64,000 bases of DNA from NCBI RefSeq assembly GCF_015476655.1, contig NZ_JABFHF010000004.1, positions 124,001 to 188,000 of the forward strand, written 5' to 3'. This DNA comes from Aquiflexum lacus. Its GTDB lineage: Bacteria > Bacteroidota > Bacteroidia > Cytophagales > Cyclobacteriaceae. Both the position numbers and the translations under genes were made by a program. Positions within the stretch are counted from its first letter, which is position 1; every line of letters begins with the position of its first letter. Of the stretch, positions 51,231 to 60,031 are shown one piece after another. A model generated the notes under the pieces. It ran no database searches and was not told the origin of the DNA. It saw only the letters and a program-made list of their open reading frames with translations.

Positions 51231-53843
51231 ATGGCCAAAGCGAAGGAAAAGGAAGTGAAAGAAACTCCCTTGATGAAACAATACAATGCCATCAAATCCA
51301 AACATCCCGGAGCACTTTTATTGTTTCGGGTAGGTGATTTTTATGAGACTTTTGGGCAGGATGCCATTGTGGCCTCTAAAGTGTTGGATATCGTATTGAC
51401 CAAAAGAGCAAATGGGGCTGCTTCGCATATAGAGTTGGCCGGATTCCCACACCATTCCCTTGATACTTATTTGCCCAAATTGGTGCGGGCTGGAAACAGG
51501 GTTGCTATTTGTGATCAATTAGAAGACCCAAAAGAAGTAAAAGGAATCGTAAAAAGAGGAGTAACAGAATTGGTCACTCCCGGGCTTTCCTTCAATGACA
51601 ATGTCCTTGACAAAAGAAAAAACAATTACTTAGCGTCCATTTTTTTTAAAAATGAAATTCTTGGAATTGCTTTCCTTGACCTTTCAACGGGTGAATTTAT
51701 GTGTGCCGAGGGGACCCAACCCTACATAGAAAAACTACTACAAAGCTTCAGTCCTTCAGAAGTCATTTATTCCAAAGCAGCGAAGTCAAGAGCACAGGAA
51801 ATGCTCAAAGATCAATATACTACTTTTCATTGTGAAGACTGGGTATTCCAATATGACTACACGTATGAAAAGCTGAAAAATCACTTTGCCACCAATAACC
51901 TCAAGGGTTTTGCGATAGAAAACCTCGAGCACGGTATTATTGCGGCAGGAGCTGTTTTGTTTTACTTAGAGGAAACAGAACACAACGAAGTCAAACACAT
52001 CGCCTCAATATCCCGTATTGCCGAGGAAAAATTTGTGTGGTTGGACAAATTCACCATCCGCAACCTGGAATTGGTTTATCCTCAGCAGGAGGGCGGTATC
52101 CCATTAATCCATATTCTAGACCATACCGTGACGCCGATGGGTTCAAGGATGATGAGAAAATGGCTGGTACTTCCATTAAAGGAAAAGGAACCGATTGAGG
52201 AAAGGTTAAAGATTGTGGATTACTTTTATGAAGGAGAGGAAAGTAGAGATGAAATCCATGCCCATCTCAAGCAAATCGGAGATTTGGAAAGGTTGATATC
52301 AAAAGTAGCAGTGGGCAGGATCAATCCGAGGGAAATGAACCAATTGAAAAAGGCCCTAAAAAGCACCATTCCAATCAAATCCCTCCTGTCAGCTTCCAAA
52401 AGCGCCTCACTCAAAAAACTGGCTGATCAGATCAATTCCTGCGAATTTCTACTTGACAAAATCGACAGAGAACTTCAGGAGGATGCCCCTATGCTGATTC
52501 ATCAAGGTGGTATCATCAAATCAGGCGTAGATGCAGATCTTGATGAATACCGAGGCTTGGCCAATACCGGCAAAGATTTTCTCGTCTCTATGCAACAGCG
52601 AGAAGTACAGCGTACTGGGATCACTTCATTAAAGGTAGCATTCAACAAGGTCTTCGGTTATTACCTGGAAGTCACCAATTCACATAAAGACAAGGTTCCG
52701 CAGGAATGGATCAGAAAACAGACTTTGGTCAATGCAGAAAGATACATCACCCCCGAACTCAAGGAATATGAGGAAAAAATCCTCAATGCAGAAGAACGGA
52801 TGATTGCCATTGAACAAAAGTATTTCATGGCTTTGGTACAGGATGCCTCTGAATATGTCACTCATATCCAGCAAAATGCCAGAGTATTGGCAACAGTTGA
52901 TTGTCTTATTTCTTTTGCTTGGGTAGCTAAAACAAACAATTATTGTAGACCAAAAATTGCAGATACTGATTCCCTTGAAATAAAGGACGGAAGACACCCT
53001 GTGATAGAAAAACAACTCCCCATCGGTGAACCCTATGTTCCCAATGATATCTATCTGAATAATGAGAGCCAACAGATCATGATCATCACAGGACCCAATA
53101 TGGCAGGTAAATCAGCTTTGCTCAGACAAACGGCTTTGATCGTTTTGATGGCACAAATGGGCAGTTTTGTTCCTGCCTCATATGCAAGGATTGGAATCAT
53201 CGACAAGGTATTTACAAGGGTGGGCGCTTCGGATAACCTTGCCAAGGGGGAGTCGACCTTTATGGTCGAAATGACTGAAACAGCCAGTATACTAAATAAC
53301 CTGTCAGATAGTAGCTTGGTCTTAATGGACGAAATTGGACGAGGTACCTCCACCTACGATGGCATATCCATAGCTTGGTCCATTGTAGAATACCTGCACA
53401 ACCATCCCAAATTCAGAGCAAAGACTCTTTTTGCAACACATTACCATGAGCTCAACCAATTAGCCGATGATTTCCCAAAAATCAAAAATTTCAATGTATC
53501 CGTGAAGGAGGTTGGCAATAAGGTGATATTCCTTCGAAAACTAAAAGAAGGTGGAAGCGAACATAGTTTTGGTATACATGTAGCCCAAATGGCCGGGATG
53601 CCAAATCCAATCGTGTTGAGGGCTTCAGAAATTATGGGACATTTAGAAAAAGACAAGGAAATGTCACCCTCTAAAGAAAAAATGCGTGAAATGCCGAAAA
53701 ACAATTACCAATTGAGCCTTTTTGACATAGATCCAAAATTCAAGGAAGCTCAGGAAATGTTGGGCAGCATAGACATCAATACCATCTCTCCGATTGAAGC
53801 ATTGATCAAGCTGAACGAGATAAAGAAAAAATTGGAGACGTAG
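51231..53843 (+). CDS. mutS: DNA mismatch repair protein MutS
   Basis: MutS recognises mismatches and recruits MutL. The 870-residue protein has the mismatch-binding F-Y-E motif (LLFRVGDFYETFGQDA), the connector and lever domains, Walker A GPNMAGKS, GESTFMVEM, Walker B LVLMDEIGRGTSTYDGISIAW, and FATHYHEL, then the C-terminal dimer helix SPIEALIKLNEIKKKL. Length is normal for MutS1. The ATG at 51231 gives the usual start. Confidence 0.99.
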   Translation: MAKAKEKEVKETPLMKQYNAIKSKHPGALLLFRVGDFYETFGQDAIVASKVLDIVLTKRANGAASHIELAGFPHHSLDTYLPKLVRAGNRVAICDQLEDPKEVKGIVKRGVTELVTPGLSFNDNVLDKRKNNYLASIFFKNEILGIAFLDLSTGEFMCAEGTQPYIEKLLQSFSPSEVIYSKAAKSRAQEMLKDQYTTFHCEDWVFQYDYTYEKLKNHFATNNLKGFAIENLEHGIIAAGAVLFYLEETEHNEVKHIASISRIAEEKFVWLDKFTIRNLELVYPQQEGGIPLIHILDHTVTPMGSRMMRKWLVLPLKEKEPIEERLKIVDYFYEGEESRDEIHAHLKQIGDLERLISKVAVGRINPREMNQLKKALKSTIPIKSLLSASKSASLKKLADQINSCEFLLDKIDRELQEDAPMLIHQGGIIKSGVDADLDEYRGLANTGKDFLVSMQQREVQRTGITSLKVAFNKVFGYYLEVTNSHKDKVPQEWIRKQTLVNAERYITPELKEYEEKILNAEERMIAIEQKYFMALVQDASEYVTHIQQNARVLATVDCLISFAWVAKTNNYCRPKIADTDSLEIKDGRHPVIEKQLPIGEPYVPNDIYLNNESQQIMIITGPNMAGKSALLRQTALIVLMAQMGSFVPASYARIGIIDKVFTRVGASDNLAKGESTFMVEMTETASILNNLSDSSLVLMDEIGRGTSTYDGISIAWSIVEYLHNHPKFRAKTLFATHYHELNQLADDFPKIKNFNVSVKEVGNKVIFLRKLKEGGSEHSFGIHVAQMAGMPNPIVLRASEIMGHLEKDKEMSPSKEKMREMPKNNYQLSLFDIDPKFKEAQEMLGSIDINTISPIEALIKLNEIKKKLET

Positions 53844-54090
53844 AAGAGTTCAAGATGGATTTTATATATTTTGGTGTTGGGCTACTTTTTTTGAAAATGA
53901 CGGAAGACGGAAGACAGAAGACCGAAATAAAAATCAAAATTTAATATCTCTGATATAAGTTAAATGTCTTTAATGGTAAGAAAAAAGATTACTATTACAG
54001 CCAATTCACCATAAATATATAGTAATGCACTGATAGTCAAATCTTGAAACTGGGATTACATAACAATCATAAAATTTTTGACCATAGCTT
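53844..54090. other. gene-free stretch after mutS
   Basis: No gene or strong terminator. It holds a GAC-GGAA heptamer tract at 53899-53926 and AT-rich DNA leading to the tRNA promoter. Confidence 0.5.
53899..53926. repeat. heptamer repeat (GACGGAA type)
   Basis: Units GACGGAA, GACGGAA, GACAGAA, GACCGAA, with exact 7-base spacing, about 55 bases after the mutS stop codon. Confidence 0.7.
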
Positions 54091-54121
54091 TTTGCATATT
54101 TCAAAAACTGCTTTACCTTTG
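54091..54121 (+). promoter_or_regulatory. consensus promoter of the tRNA cluster
   Basis: TTTG (54091-54094), exactly 19 bases, then TACCTTTG (54114-54121). This matches the Bacteroidetes -33/-7 consensus fully. Transcription should begin near 54128 and read through the tRNA-Gly fragment, tRNA-Gly and tRNA-Leu. Confidence 0.75.
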
Positions 54122-54170
54122 CACACACAAAAGACGGAGATGTAAGGTTTTCGGCTTAATTTAATAAAAA

Positions 54171-54217
54171 GCGAGAGTAGCTCATCCACGATAGCTATCG
54201 GGAGGTATAGCACAACC
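54171..54217 (+). pseudogene. decayed tRNA-Gly 5' fragment with inserted palindrome
   Basis: GCGAGAGTAGCTCA is identical to the first 14 bases of the intact tRNA-Gly 66 bases downstream. GGTATAGCACAACC then resembles its GGTAGAGCACGACC, but about 20 bases including the palindrome CGATAGCTATCG are inserted in the D-loop. The anticodon arm and 3' half are absent. Confidence 0.65.
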
Positions 54218-54236
54218 GTTAATTGAAATATTGTAT

Positions 54237-54309
<73 letters not shown>

Positions 54310-54312
54310 CAA

Positions 54313-54334
54313 AAAGCCCTTGCAAAAGGGCTTT
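54313..54334 (+). terminator. hairpin between the two tRNA genes
   Basis: Arms AAAGCCCTT and AAGGGCTTT with loop GCAA; only a weak T-run follows, so it may be a processing or partial-termination signal. Confidence 0.6.
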
Positions 54335-54371
54335 GTTGTTTAAAAGGTAACATACTCTAGCAGTAGAGTAA

Positions 54372-54455
54372 GCCGGGATGGTGGAATAGGTAGACACGCA
54401 AGACTTAAAATCTTGTGAGAGCAATCTCGTGCGGGTTCGATTCCCGCTCCTGGTA
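54372..54455 (+). tRNA. tRNA-Leu (TAA)
   Basis: An 84-base class II tRNA. Acceptor GCCGGGA pairs with TCCTGGT using two G-U pairs; anticodon stem CAAGA/TCTTG with loop CTTAAAA (anticodon TAA); long variable arm TGAGAGCAATCTCG; T-arm with GGTTCGATTCC. CCA is not encoded. A terminator follows. Confidence 0.96.
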
Positions 54456-54458
54456 CAG

Positions 54459-54490
54459 AAACCTCGTAGAAATACGGGGTTTTTTGTTTT
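54459..54490 (+). terminator. terminator of the tRNA cluster
   Basis: Arms ACCTCGTA (54461-54468) and TACGGGGT (54473-54480) with a GAAA loop and one G-U pair, followed by six T residues. Confidence 0.85.
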
Positions 54491-54806
54491 TATGTTAATA
54501 ACTGTTAAGTGTCTTAGCCACATCCCTCAATCTGAAAAAATCATTTTGCTCTTTTAACGATTAGCGCACCTGTTTCTCTTGTTACAGCTATTAGTGCTTA
54601 TCAATTCTTAATAAAAACAATTCCCCCTGAAATGATATAATCATCATATTTATGTCTTGGGGAAGATTTTAATCTATAGCCTATAGATTATGTTATATTA
54701 ACTATGTAAATCTGTAAGAAAAGAAAAAAATTCACTTCCTTTTGCATCAATTCTCCTTTCATAAAATGCTTCTTTGTAAGCCTTTTCAAATCCCATATAT
54801 TTCAGC
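54491..54806. other. AT-rich gene-free stretch before the TonB receptor
   Basis: About 316 bases, AT-rich, with no reading frame, no clear TAnnTTTG element and no strong hairpin. It presumably carries the receptor promoter. Confidence 0.5.
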
Positions 54807-57050
54807 ATGAAATTAACCGTTTGCCTGCTCTTTCTTCTCATTCCCTTGTCAACAATGGGACAAAACCACATTGTCATTTTAGATAAAAATACTCAAAATA
54901 CAATTCCCGGTGTCCTTGTAAAAATTCAGGGGCAAAATAATCAGGTTTCAGATTCTAATGGGAAAGTTATTCTCAATTTAAACAATCCTACGCTTCTTGC
55001 ATTTTCCCATATATCTTATGAAAACTTTTCAATTCTTGTCAATCCAAATGAGGACAAGAATATTGAGATGGTTCCAAGCATTAGCTCTTTGAATGAGGTG
55101 GTGGTGTCAGGCTTTGAATCTGAGCGTCCTTTGGTACATCAGGCCGGAGCCATCAGCAAAGTTTTGGAAAATGAACTGCACCGTTTCAATGAGAATTCTC
55201 TTCTGAGTGCTTTCAATACCAAGCCAGGCATTAGGGTAGAGGAAAGGGCTCCAGCCAGTTATAGAATATCAATTAGGGGGAGTTCTCTAAGGTCACCATT
55301 TGGAGTTAGGAATGTGAAAGTCTATTGGAATGACATCCCTTTTACATCTCCTGATGGAACCACGGCATTGAATATCCTTGACCTTTCCAACCTTCAGAAT
55401 ACAGAAATCATCAAAGGTCCGGCAGGAAGTATTTTTGGTGCAGGAAACGGTGGTGTCATCAGCATGGAGAGTCGGAAAACAGTTTCTGAAAATTATCTCT
55501 CTTCGGATTTCGGAATCGGAGACTTTGGATTATTGAGATATCGCCTTGGTATTGACCAGAAAATCGGAGAGGGTGGAATCAATGCCTCTTATGTACATCA
55601 AAAATCAGATGGTTATAGAGAACACAGTGCATTGGACAGAAAAGTGTTTCAACTTGCATTGCATTCCAAGCCATCAACCAAACAGACTCTTTCCAGTCAA
55701 ATACTTTATTCAGACCTTCAATACCAGATTCCTGGTGCGCTTAATGCAGCACAGTTGGAGGAAGATAGAACGCAGGCTAGGCCGGGTTCTGTTGCTCAAA
55801 ATAGCTCTATTGCACAAAAAACACTGTATGGAACACTTTCACACCAAATTGATTTCAATGACAAATGGGACAATTCCACAGCCTTATATATTAACACCAC
55901 CGAATTTGAAAATCCTTTTATTCTAGACTACAAAAAAGAAACTGCTTTCAGTTATGGGGGTAGGTCAAAGTTTTCGTACAACGACCAATGGGGACAATTC
56001 CCTGTTCAGATAGTTGCAGGGGGTGAGTACCAGTTTGGAAAAACCTTGGCGCAGAATTTCGGTAACAGGCAAGGACAGGCCGATACCATCAGGTTCAGTG
56101 ATGACCTCATCACCACACAGGCATTTCTCTTTCAGCAACTGGAAATAGAATGGACATCAAAAATCCTGATGACCCTCGGCTTCAGCCAGAATTTTGGGAG
56201 ATATGATATCATCAGAACCATAGACGCCGGACCAAACCCACCTTCATCTAATACAAGAACCTTCAACCCTATCGTGGTTCCAAGAATTGCGATGGTCTAC
56301 AAATTGAGCGATCATTCTGGAATTCACGGAAGCATCAGTTCGGGTTTTTCCCCTCCAACCATTGCCGAGGTCAGGACTAATGAAGGTAGCATCAATTTGG
56401 ATCTGGAGGCAGAAAGGGGGATCAATTATGAAGCAGGATACAGGAGCCGGTTTGGTATTTTCAACCTTGACTTTACTGCATTCTATTTTAAGCTGGATCA
56501 GACCATTACCACGTTTACCAATGACCAAGGTGTAGTACTCTTCAGAAATGCAGGAGCCACTGATCAAAAAGGAATTGAGGTCAGTTTAGATTATGCCTTG
56601 TTCAGAAACCAAAACACTATCATCCAGGAGATAAAGCTCAACCATGCCTTTACCGGTCATTATTTCAATTTTGCAGACTTTGAAAAAGGCGGCAATGATT
56701 TTTCCGGTAATCAATTGACCGGGGTTTCACCCAATACCTTGGTCAATTTATTGGATATCAGAAGCAAACTGGGTTTTTATTTGAATTTCACCCATCAATT
56801 TGTTGATGCAATTCCTTTGAATGATGCGAACACAGTTTTTCAGGATTCTTATAATCTAGTAGGCAGCAGAATAGGTTGGAGAAATACTCTTGGCAGCCGA
56901 TGGGATATAGAAGTTTATGGAGGTGCAGATAATCTATTGGATGAAGTCTACAGCTTGGGAAATGACCTGAATGCTTTTGCCAATCGATTTTACCAGCCTG
57001 CTCCGGGGCGGAATTTTTATGGAGGAATCAAGGTGGGTTTGAGATATTAG
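54807..57050 (+). CDS. TonB-dependent receptor
   Basis: A 747-residue outer-membrane receptor: signal peptide (STMGQ, residues 1-19), carboxypeptidase-like regulatory domain (about 22-92, ILDKNTQNTIPGVLVKIQGQ), plug (SLLSAFNTKPGIRVEERAPASYRISIRGSSLRSPFGVRNVKVYWNDIPF, with loops) and a barrel ending NFYGGIKVGLRY. The plug sequence resembles iron-siderophore or heme-type receptors more than SusC. No partner lipoprotein is adjacent, so the substrate remains open. Confidence 0.92.
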   Translation: MKLTVCLLFLLIPLSTMGQNHIVILDKNTQNTIPGVLVKIQGQNNQVSDSNGKVILNLNNPTLLAFSHISYENFSILVNPNEDKNIEMVPSISSLNEVVVSGFESERPLVHQAGAISKVLENELHRFNENSLLSAFNTKPGIRVEERAPASYRISIRGSSLRSPFGVRNVKVYWNDIPFTSPDGTTALNILDLSNLQNTEIIKGPAGSIFGAGNGGVISMESRKTVSENYLSSDFGIGDFGLLRYRLGIDQKIGEGGINASYVHQKSDGYREHSALDRKVFQLALHSKPSTKQTLSSQILYSDLQYQIPGALNAAQLEEDRTQARPGSVAQNSSIAQKTLYGTLSHQIDFNDKWDNSTALYINTTEFENPFILDYKKETAFSYGGRSKFSYNDQWGQFPVQIVAGGEYQFGKTLAQNFGNRQGQADTIRFSDDLITTQAFLFQQLEIEWTSKILMTLGFSQNFGRYDIIRTIDAGPNPPSSNTRTFNPIVVPRIAMVYKLSDHSGIHGSISSGFSPPTIAEVRTNEGSINLDLEAERGINYEAGYRSRFGIFNLDFTAFYFKLDQTITTFTNDQGVVLFRNAGATDQKGIEVSLDYALFRNQNTIIQEIKLNHAFTGHYFNFADFEKGGNDFSGNQLTGVSPNTLVNLLDIRSKLGFYLNFTHQFVDAIPLNDANTVFQDSYNLVGSRIGWRNTLGSRWDIEVYGGADNLLDEVYSLGNDLNAFANRFYQPAPGRNFYGGIKVGLRY

Positions 57051-57287
57051 AATTGAAATATAAAATTCTTTAAATCCAGTTCAACACCAAATTTCGGATA
57101 TTAGGATTTGGACAGATATTTATAGATACTTGACCAATTAGGTTTGGGAAAAATTAATTCAATCGATGGATTATTAAAAAAATTGGGGATAAAAAATGAG
57201 TTTTTTATTATCCCCTATATTTTTATCAAAAAAACCGTGGAAAAATACCTTATCGTACTTTACAAATTTAACCTTCCTACCAATACC
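57051..57287. other. AT-rich gene-free stretch after the TonB receptor
   Basis: Very AT-rich. A 62-codon open frame starts at 57196, but it runs through the terminator hairpin and has no coding character, so it was not called. Confidence 0.5.
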
Positions 57288-57315
57288 AAAAAATACCCTA
57301 AACAGGGTATTTTTT
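57288..57315 (+). terminator. terminator between the TonB receptor and a convergent lipoprotein gene
   Basis: Perfect arms AAAAAATACCCT (57288-57299) and AGGGTATTTTTT (57304-57315) with loop AAAC; symmetric A and T runs let it act in both directions. Confidence 0.88.
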
Positions 57316-57400
57316 AATGAAATTGGTTCTTTTTTTGACTTTTTTCAACCGAATTCAATAAAGGAAAATAAATTTTATTTTTAAAAACTTTAAAAAACTA

Positions 57401-57952
57401 TCATTTTTCATAAGTCCATTGATGGGTATTTTTATCATACCTAGCTCGTTCATCAGGAAACTCGATATACTTTTTATTCAAAATATATCTTTCCACATTA
57501 CCAAAGTGCATCAAGTCATTCCAAAGGTATTCTCCATTTTCCAAGATTTCTTCTTCGGGAATCATGGGGGTATTTGCTATTTCTTCAAAATCCAAAAGAT
57601 TAAATGAGTCATCTATTTTATATTTCCCTAAAACCCCTCTTTTAAATCCTTTTTCATTTCTCGCAGGTCTGATCAAATAAAAATAATGTGTACTGTCTTC
57701 TACATCTATATAATATTTTACAAATTTAAATAAGTCAATTTGATTCACATAAAGTTGTCTATATTCCAAATCATGCTTCCTCTTTGGATCTGCACCTCTT
57801 GGAACTTTATAGATATAGGTAATGATATTGGTCATAATGGTATCCTGAACTTGCTTTTCATAATAGCTGCCGATATCATATTTCTGTTTTCCAGTGTTAC
57901 AGCCAACGGAAAATAATAAAATTGTAGTAATGGCAATGATTGTACTCTTCAT
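57401..57952 (-). CDS. hypothetical lipoprotein (183 aa)
   Basis: A 183-residue lipoprotein with the signal ending LLFSVGC (Cys18). The mature protein is rich in aromatic and charged residues, with YIYKVPRGADPKRKHDLEYR, YYIDVEDSTHYFYLIRPAR and EFPDERARYDKNTHQWTYEK. No family recognised. A terminator separates it from the upstream beta-helix gene, but readthrough is possible. Confidence 0.75.
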   Translation of the reverse strand: MKSTIIAITTILLFSVGCNTGKQKYDIGSYYEKQVQDTIMTNIITYIYKVPRGADPKRKHDLEYRQLYVNQIDLFKFVKYYIDVEDSTHYFYLIRPARNEKGFKRGVLGKYKIDDSFNLLDFEEIANTPMIPEEEILENGEYLWNDLMHFGNVERYILNKKYIEFPDERARYDKNTHQWTYEK

Positions 57953-57966
57953 GCAATATCAATTTA

Positions 57967-57999
57967 AAAGGCCAAGTCAGAATTTCCGACTTGGCCTTT
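57967..57999 (-). terminator. terminator of the beta-helix lipoprotein gene
   Basis: Perfect 12-base arms AAAGGCCAAGTC and GACTTGGCCTTT with a 9-base loop; on the minus strand TTTT follows. It lies 20 bases after the stop codon at 58019. Confidence 0.9.
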
Positions 58000-58018
58000 A
58001 ACATCTAATTTTTATTTA

Positions 58019-60007
58019 TTAATCTCTATAAACTGTATTTCTGCTGAAATTAGCCCATCCTTGTGTCCAATCTCCCGAAGTACCAAATGCACCTACATAA
58101 GGAACTTCTTCAAAATCTCCAAACCAGGAGCTTTTGGAGCTTGATTGTACAAATGGCACATTATCCCATTTTCCACTAGTTGCAGCAGCACTTGCAGCTT
58201 CTACTGTAAATACTGGAGTTCCCAAATCAAATACAGAAGGACTGATACCAATTTCATCCCATGCACCAAAGAACTGATTACCATAAGCAGCAGTACTAAA
58301 CCAAGCCCTTGAGTCAAAGGCCTGAACTGTGGATCTCAATGCATGTCCTCTTGGTTCAGAACCTGGATGATTTGGTCTTGGATTTCCATTAGCATCTAAA
58401 AACGGTAATCCAGTAGCTGTTAAATCCGGGAAACTAGCAGAGTTGATTGCACTTTGATTGTCCCAAGGTCTATTTGGATCATATGCTTTTCCAAAACCAT
58501 TTCCACCCCAACCTCTTACACCGGCAAGAATTACGTTTCTTAATTGAAGCTCATCGTTTTCGGCGAATTGGGTGGTGCTGTTTCCATCTATGAAAATACC
58601 CATTGGATATCCAGTAATGATGGAATTATAAATTTTCAATTTACTACTTCTTCTCAATTGAGCACCATGTTGAAATTCTGCTGAGATGGAAGTTTCTCTA
58701 AGTTTTTTAGGACCTATGATGGTAACATTTGAAAAAACAGAAGATGTAAATGGTTCCCTCAATTCACCACTACCGTTATTGTCAACTTCAAAACCATTAG
58801 AACCGGATTGATCTGCATCCTTGGAATCTCTTATGCCTATGGCAAACTGAATGTTACCACTATGTCCCAAATCAACATCAAAATCATCATCCAAACCTCT
58901 GTAGGCGATCAAATGACGTCCATCAACTGATCCACCAAACCATTCGAACTGATCATCTAGACCAAAAGAAGCTTGAACGTATTCGATTTCAGTAGTTCTT
59001 CCCACACTACCCATTGTAAGGGTATTTACTTCTTCATTAGGGTTGATTGGAATACCAGCCCACTCAATTCTAACATATTTCAAAACACCACTGTCATCTT
59101 CATCATTGGTGCCACCATGCCAAGCAGCATACCCACCTTCAAGCTGCACGCTAGGACCTTCATTGTTTCTTGCCCTACCACAAAGCACAACACCACCCCA
59201 ATCACCTGGAGTTCTTTCACCAGGATTTCTGGTAGATGTAAATACAATTGGGTTATCAACTTCTCCTTCAGCGATTAATTTACCACCTCTTTGAATAACC
59301 AAAGTTCCCTTGGTTGCTTGATCTCCGAAAACTACAGTTCCAGGTTCAATAGTCAAAACACCTTCTGTTCTACCATCGTCTGTCTGAGGTGTCTGACCAG
59401 ATGCTGGAATAGGTCCTACCCTAACAAAACCTATTAAGAAATAATCTTTGTCAGGGGTCAAAGTTACATTTCGGTCTTGGATGTAAGTACCTTCCAAACC
59501 AGTAACAGCTACACCTACGATATGCTCATCGTATCCAGCCAATTGCGTAGTTCCACCAACTTGGACTCTAGGCTTAGGAGGATTTGCAGATACAGTAACC
59601 GCAAATGTTGTCGGGGCAGAAGATCTGTCTCTAGTATCCTGTGCCACAAAAGTGAAATTAACTGTATTTCCAACTGAAAGACCTGATTCGATGGTATACG
59701 ATAAGTCATAAGTTCCAGTGGTACCTGTCAATGTCACTGGTGGATACGCTGCATCAGGAGCACCGTTTTTCAAAATTGTAAGGGTTTTGATACCTTCTGG
59801 TGCATTGACGGTAACTTGTGTACTTACCACTGCACCAATTACTCCAGATCCTGAGGAAGGAGATACGGATACTGTTGGAGGAGCTCCAATAGTCGGTTCG
59901 GGATCATCCCCACAAGACATTACAGTAAATGCAAAGGCTACAAATGAAGCCAATGAAAGTAGACCCAGCTTGTTACTCAAGAATCTACTAAGTTTGTTTT
60001 TTTTCAT
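58019..60007 (-). CDS. parallel beta-helix surface lipoprotein, partner of the TonB receptor
   Basis: A 662-residue lipoprotein: signal ending TVMSC (Cys32), a serine/proline-rich linker, an immunoglobulin-like domain (about 42-140, STQVTVNAPEGIKTLTILKNG), and a long right-handed beta-helix (about 200-560) with LTIEPGTVVFGD, TLVIQRGGKLIAEG, PIVFTSTRNPGERTPGDWGG and GVLKYVRIEWAG. It starts 24 bases after the stop of the TonB receptor upstream and is certainly cotranscribed. It probably captures a ligand at the surface for the receptor. It lacks a type IX sorting domain at the C-terminus. Confidence 0.85.
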   Translation of the reverse strand: MKKNKLSRFLSNKLGLLSLASFVAFAFTVMSCGDDPEPTIGAPPTVSVSPSSGSGVIGAVVSTQVTVNAPEGIKTLTILKNGAPDAAYPPVTLTGTTGTYDLSYTIESGLSVGNTVNFTFVAQDTRDRSSAPTTFAVTVSANPPKPRVQVGGTTQLAGYDEHIVGVAVTGLEGTYIQDRNVTLTPDKDYFLIGFVRVGPIPASGQTPQTDDGRTEGVLTIEPGTVVFGDQATKGTLVIQRGGKLIAEGEVDNPIVFTSTRNPGERTPGDWGGVVLCGRARNNEGPSVQLEGGYAAWHGGTNDEDDSGVLKYVRIEWAGIPINPNEEVNTLTMGSVGRTTEIEYVQASFGLDDQFEWFGGSVDGRHLIAYRGLDDDFDVDLGHSGNIQFAIGIRDSKDADQSGSNGFEVDNNGSGELREPFTSSVFSNVTIIGPKKLRETSISAEFQHGAQLRRSSKLKIYNSIITGYPMGIFIDGNSTTQFAENDELQLRNVILAGVRGWGGNGFGKAYDPNRPWDNQSAINSASFPDLTATGLPFLDANGNPRPNHPGSEPRGHALRSTVQAFDSRAWFSTAAYGNQFFGAWDEIGISPSVFDLGTPVFTVEAASAAATSGKWDNVPFVQSSSKSSWFGDFEEVPYVGAFGTSGDWTQGWANFSRNTVYRD

Positions 60008-60031
60008 AATAATATAAAGTTTAGTTAATTG

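Noticed and set aside
57196-57384. 62-codon open frame after the TonB receptor
   Set aside because: AT-rich, phenylalanine-rich translation that runs through a perfect terminator hairpin.
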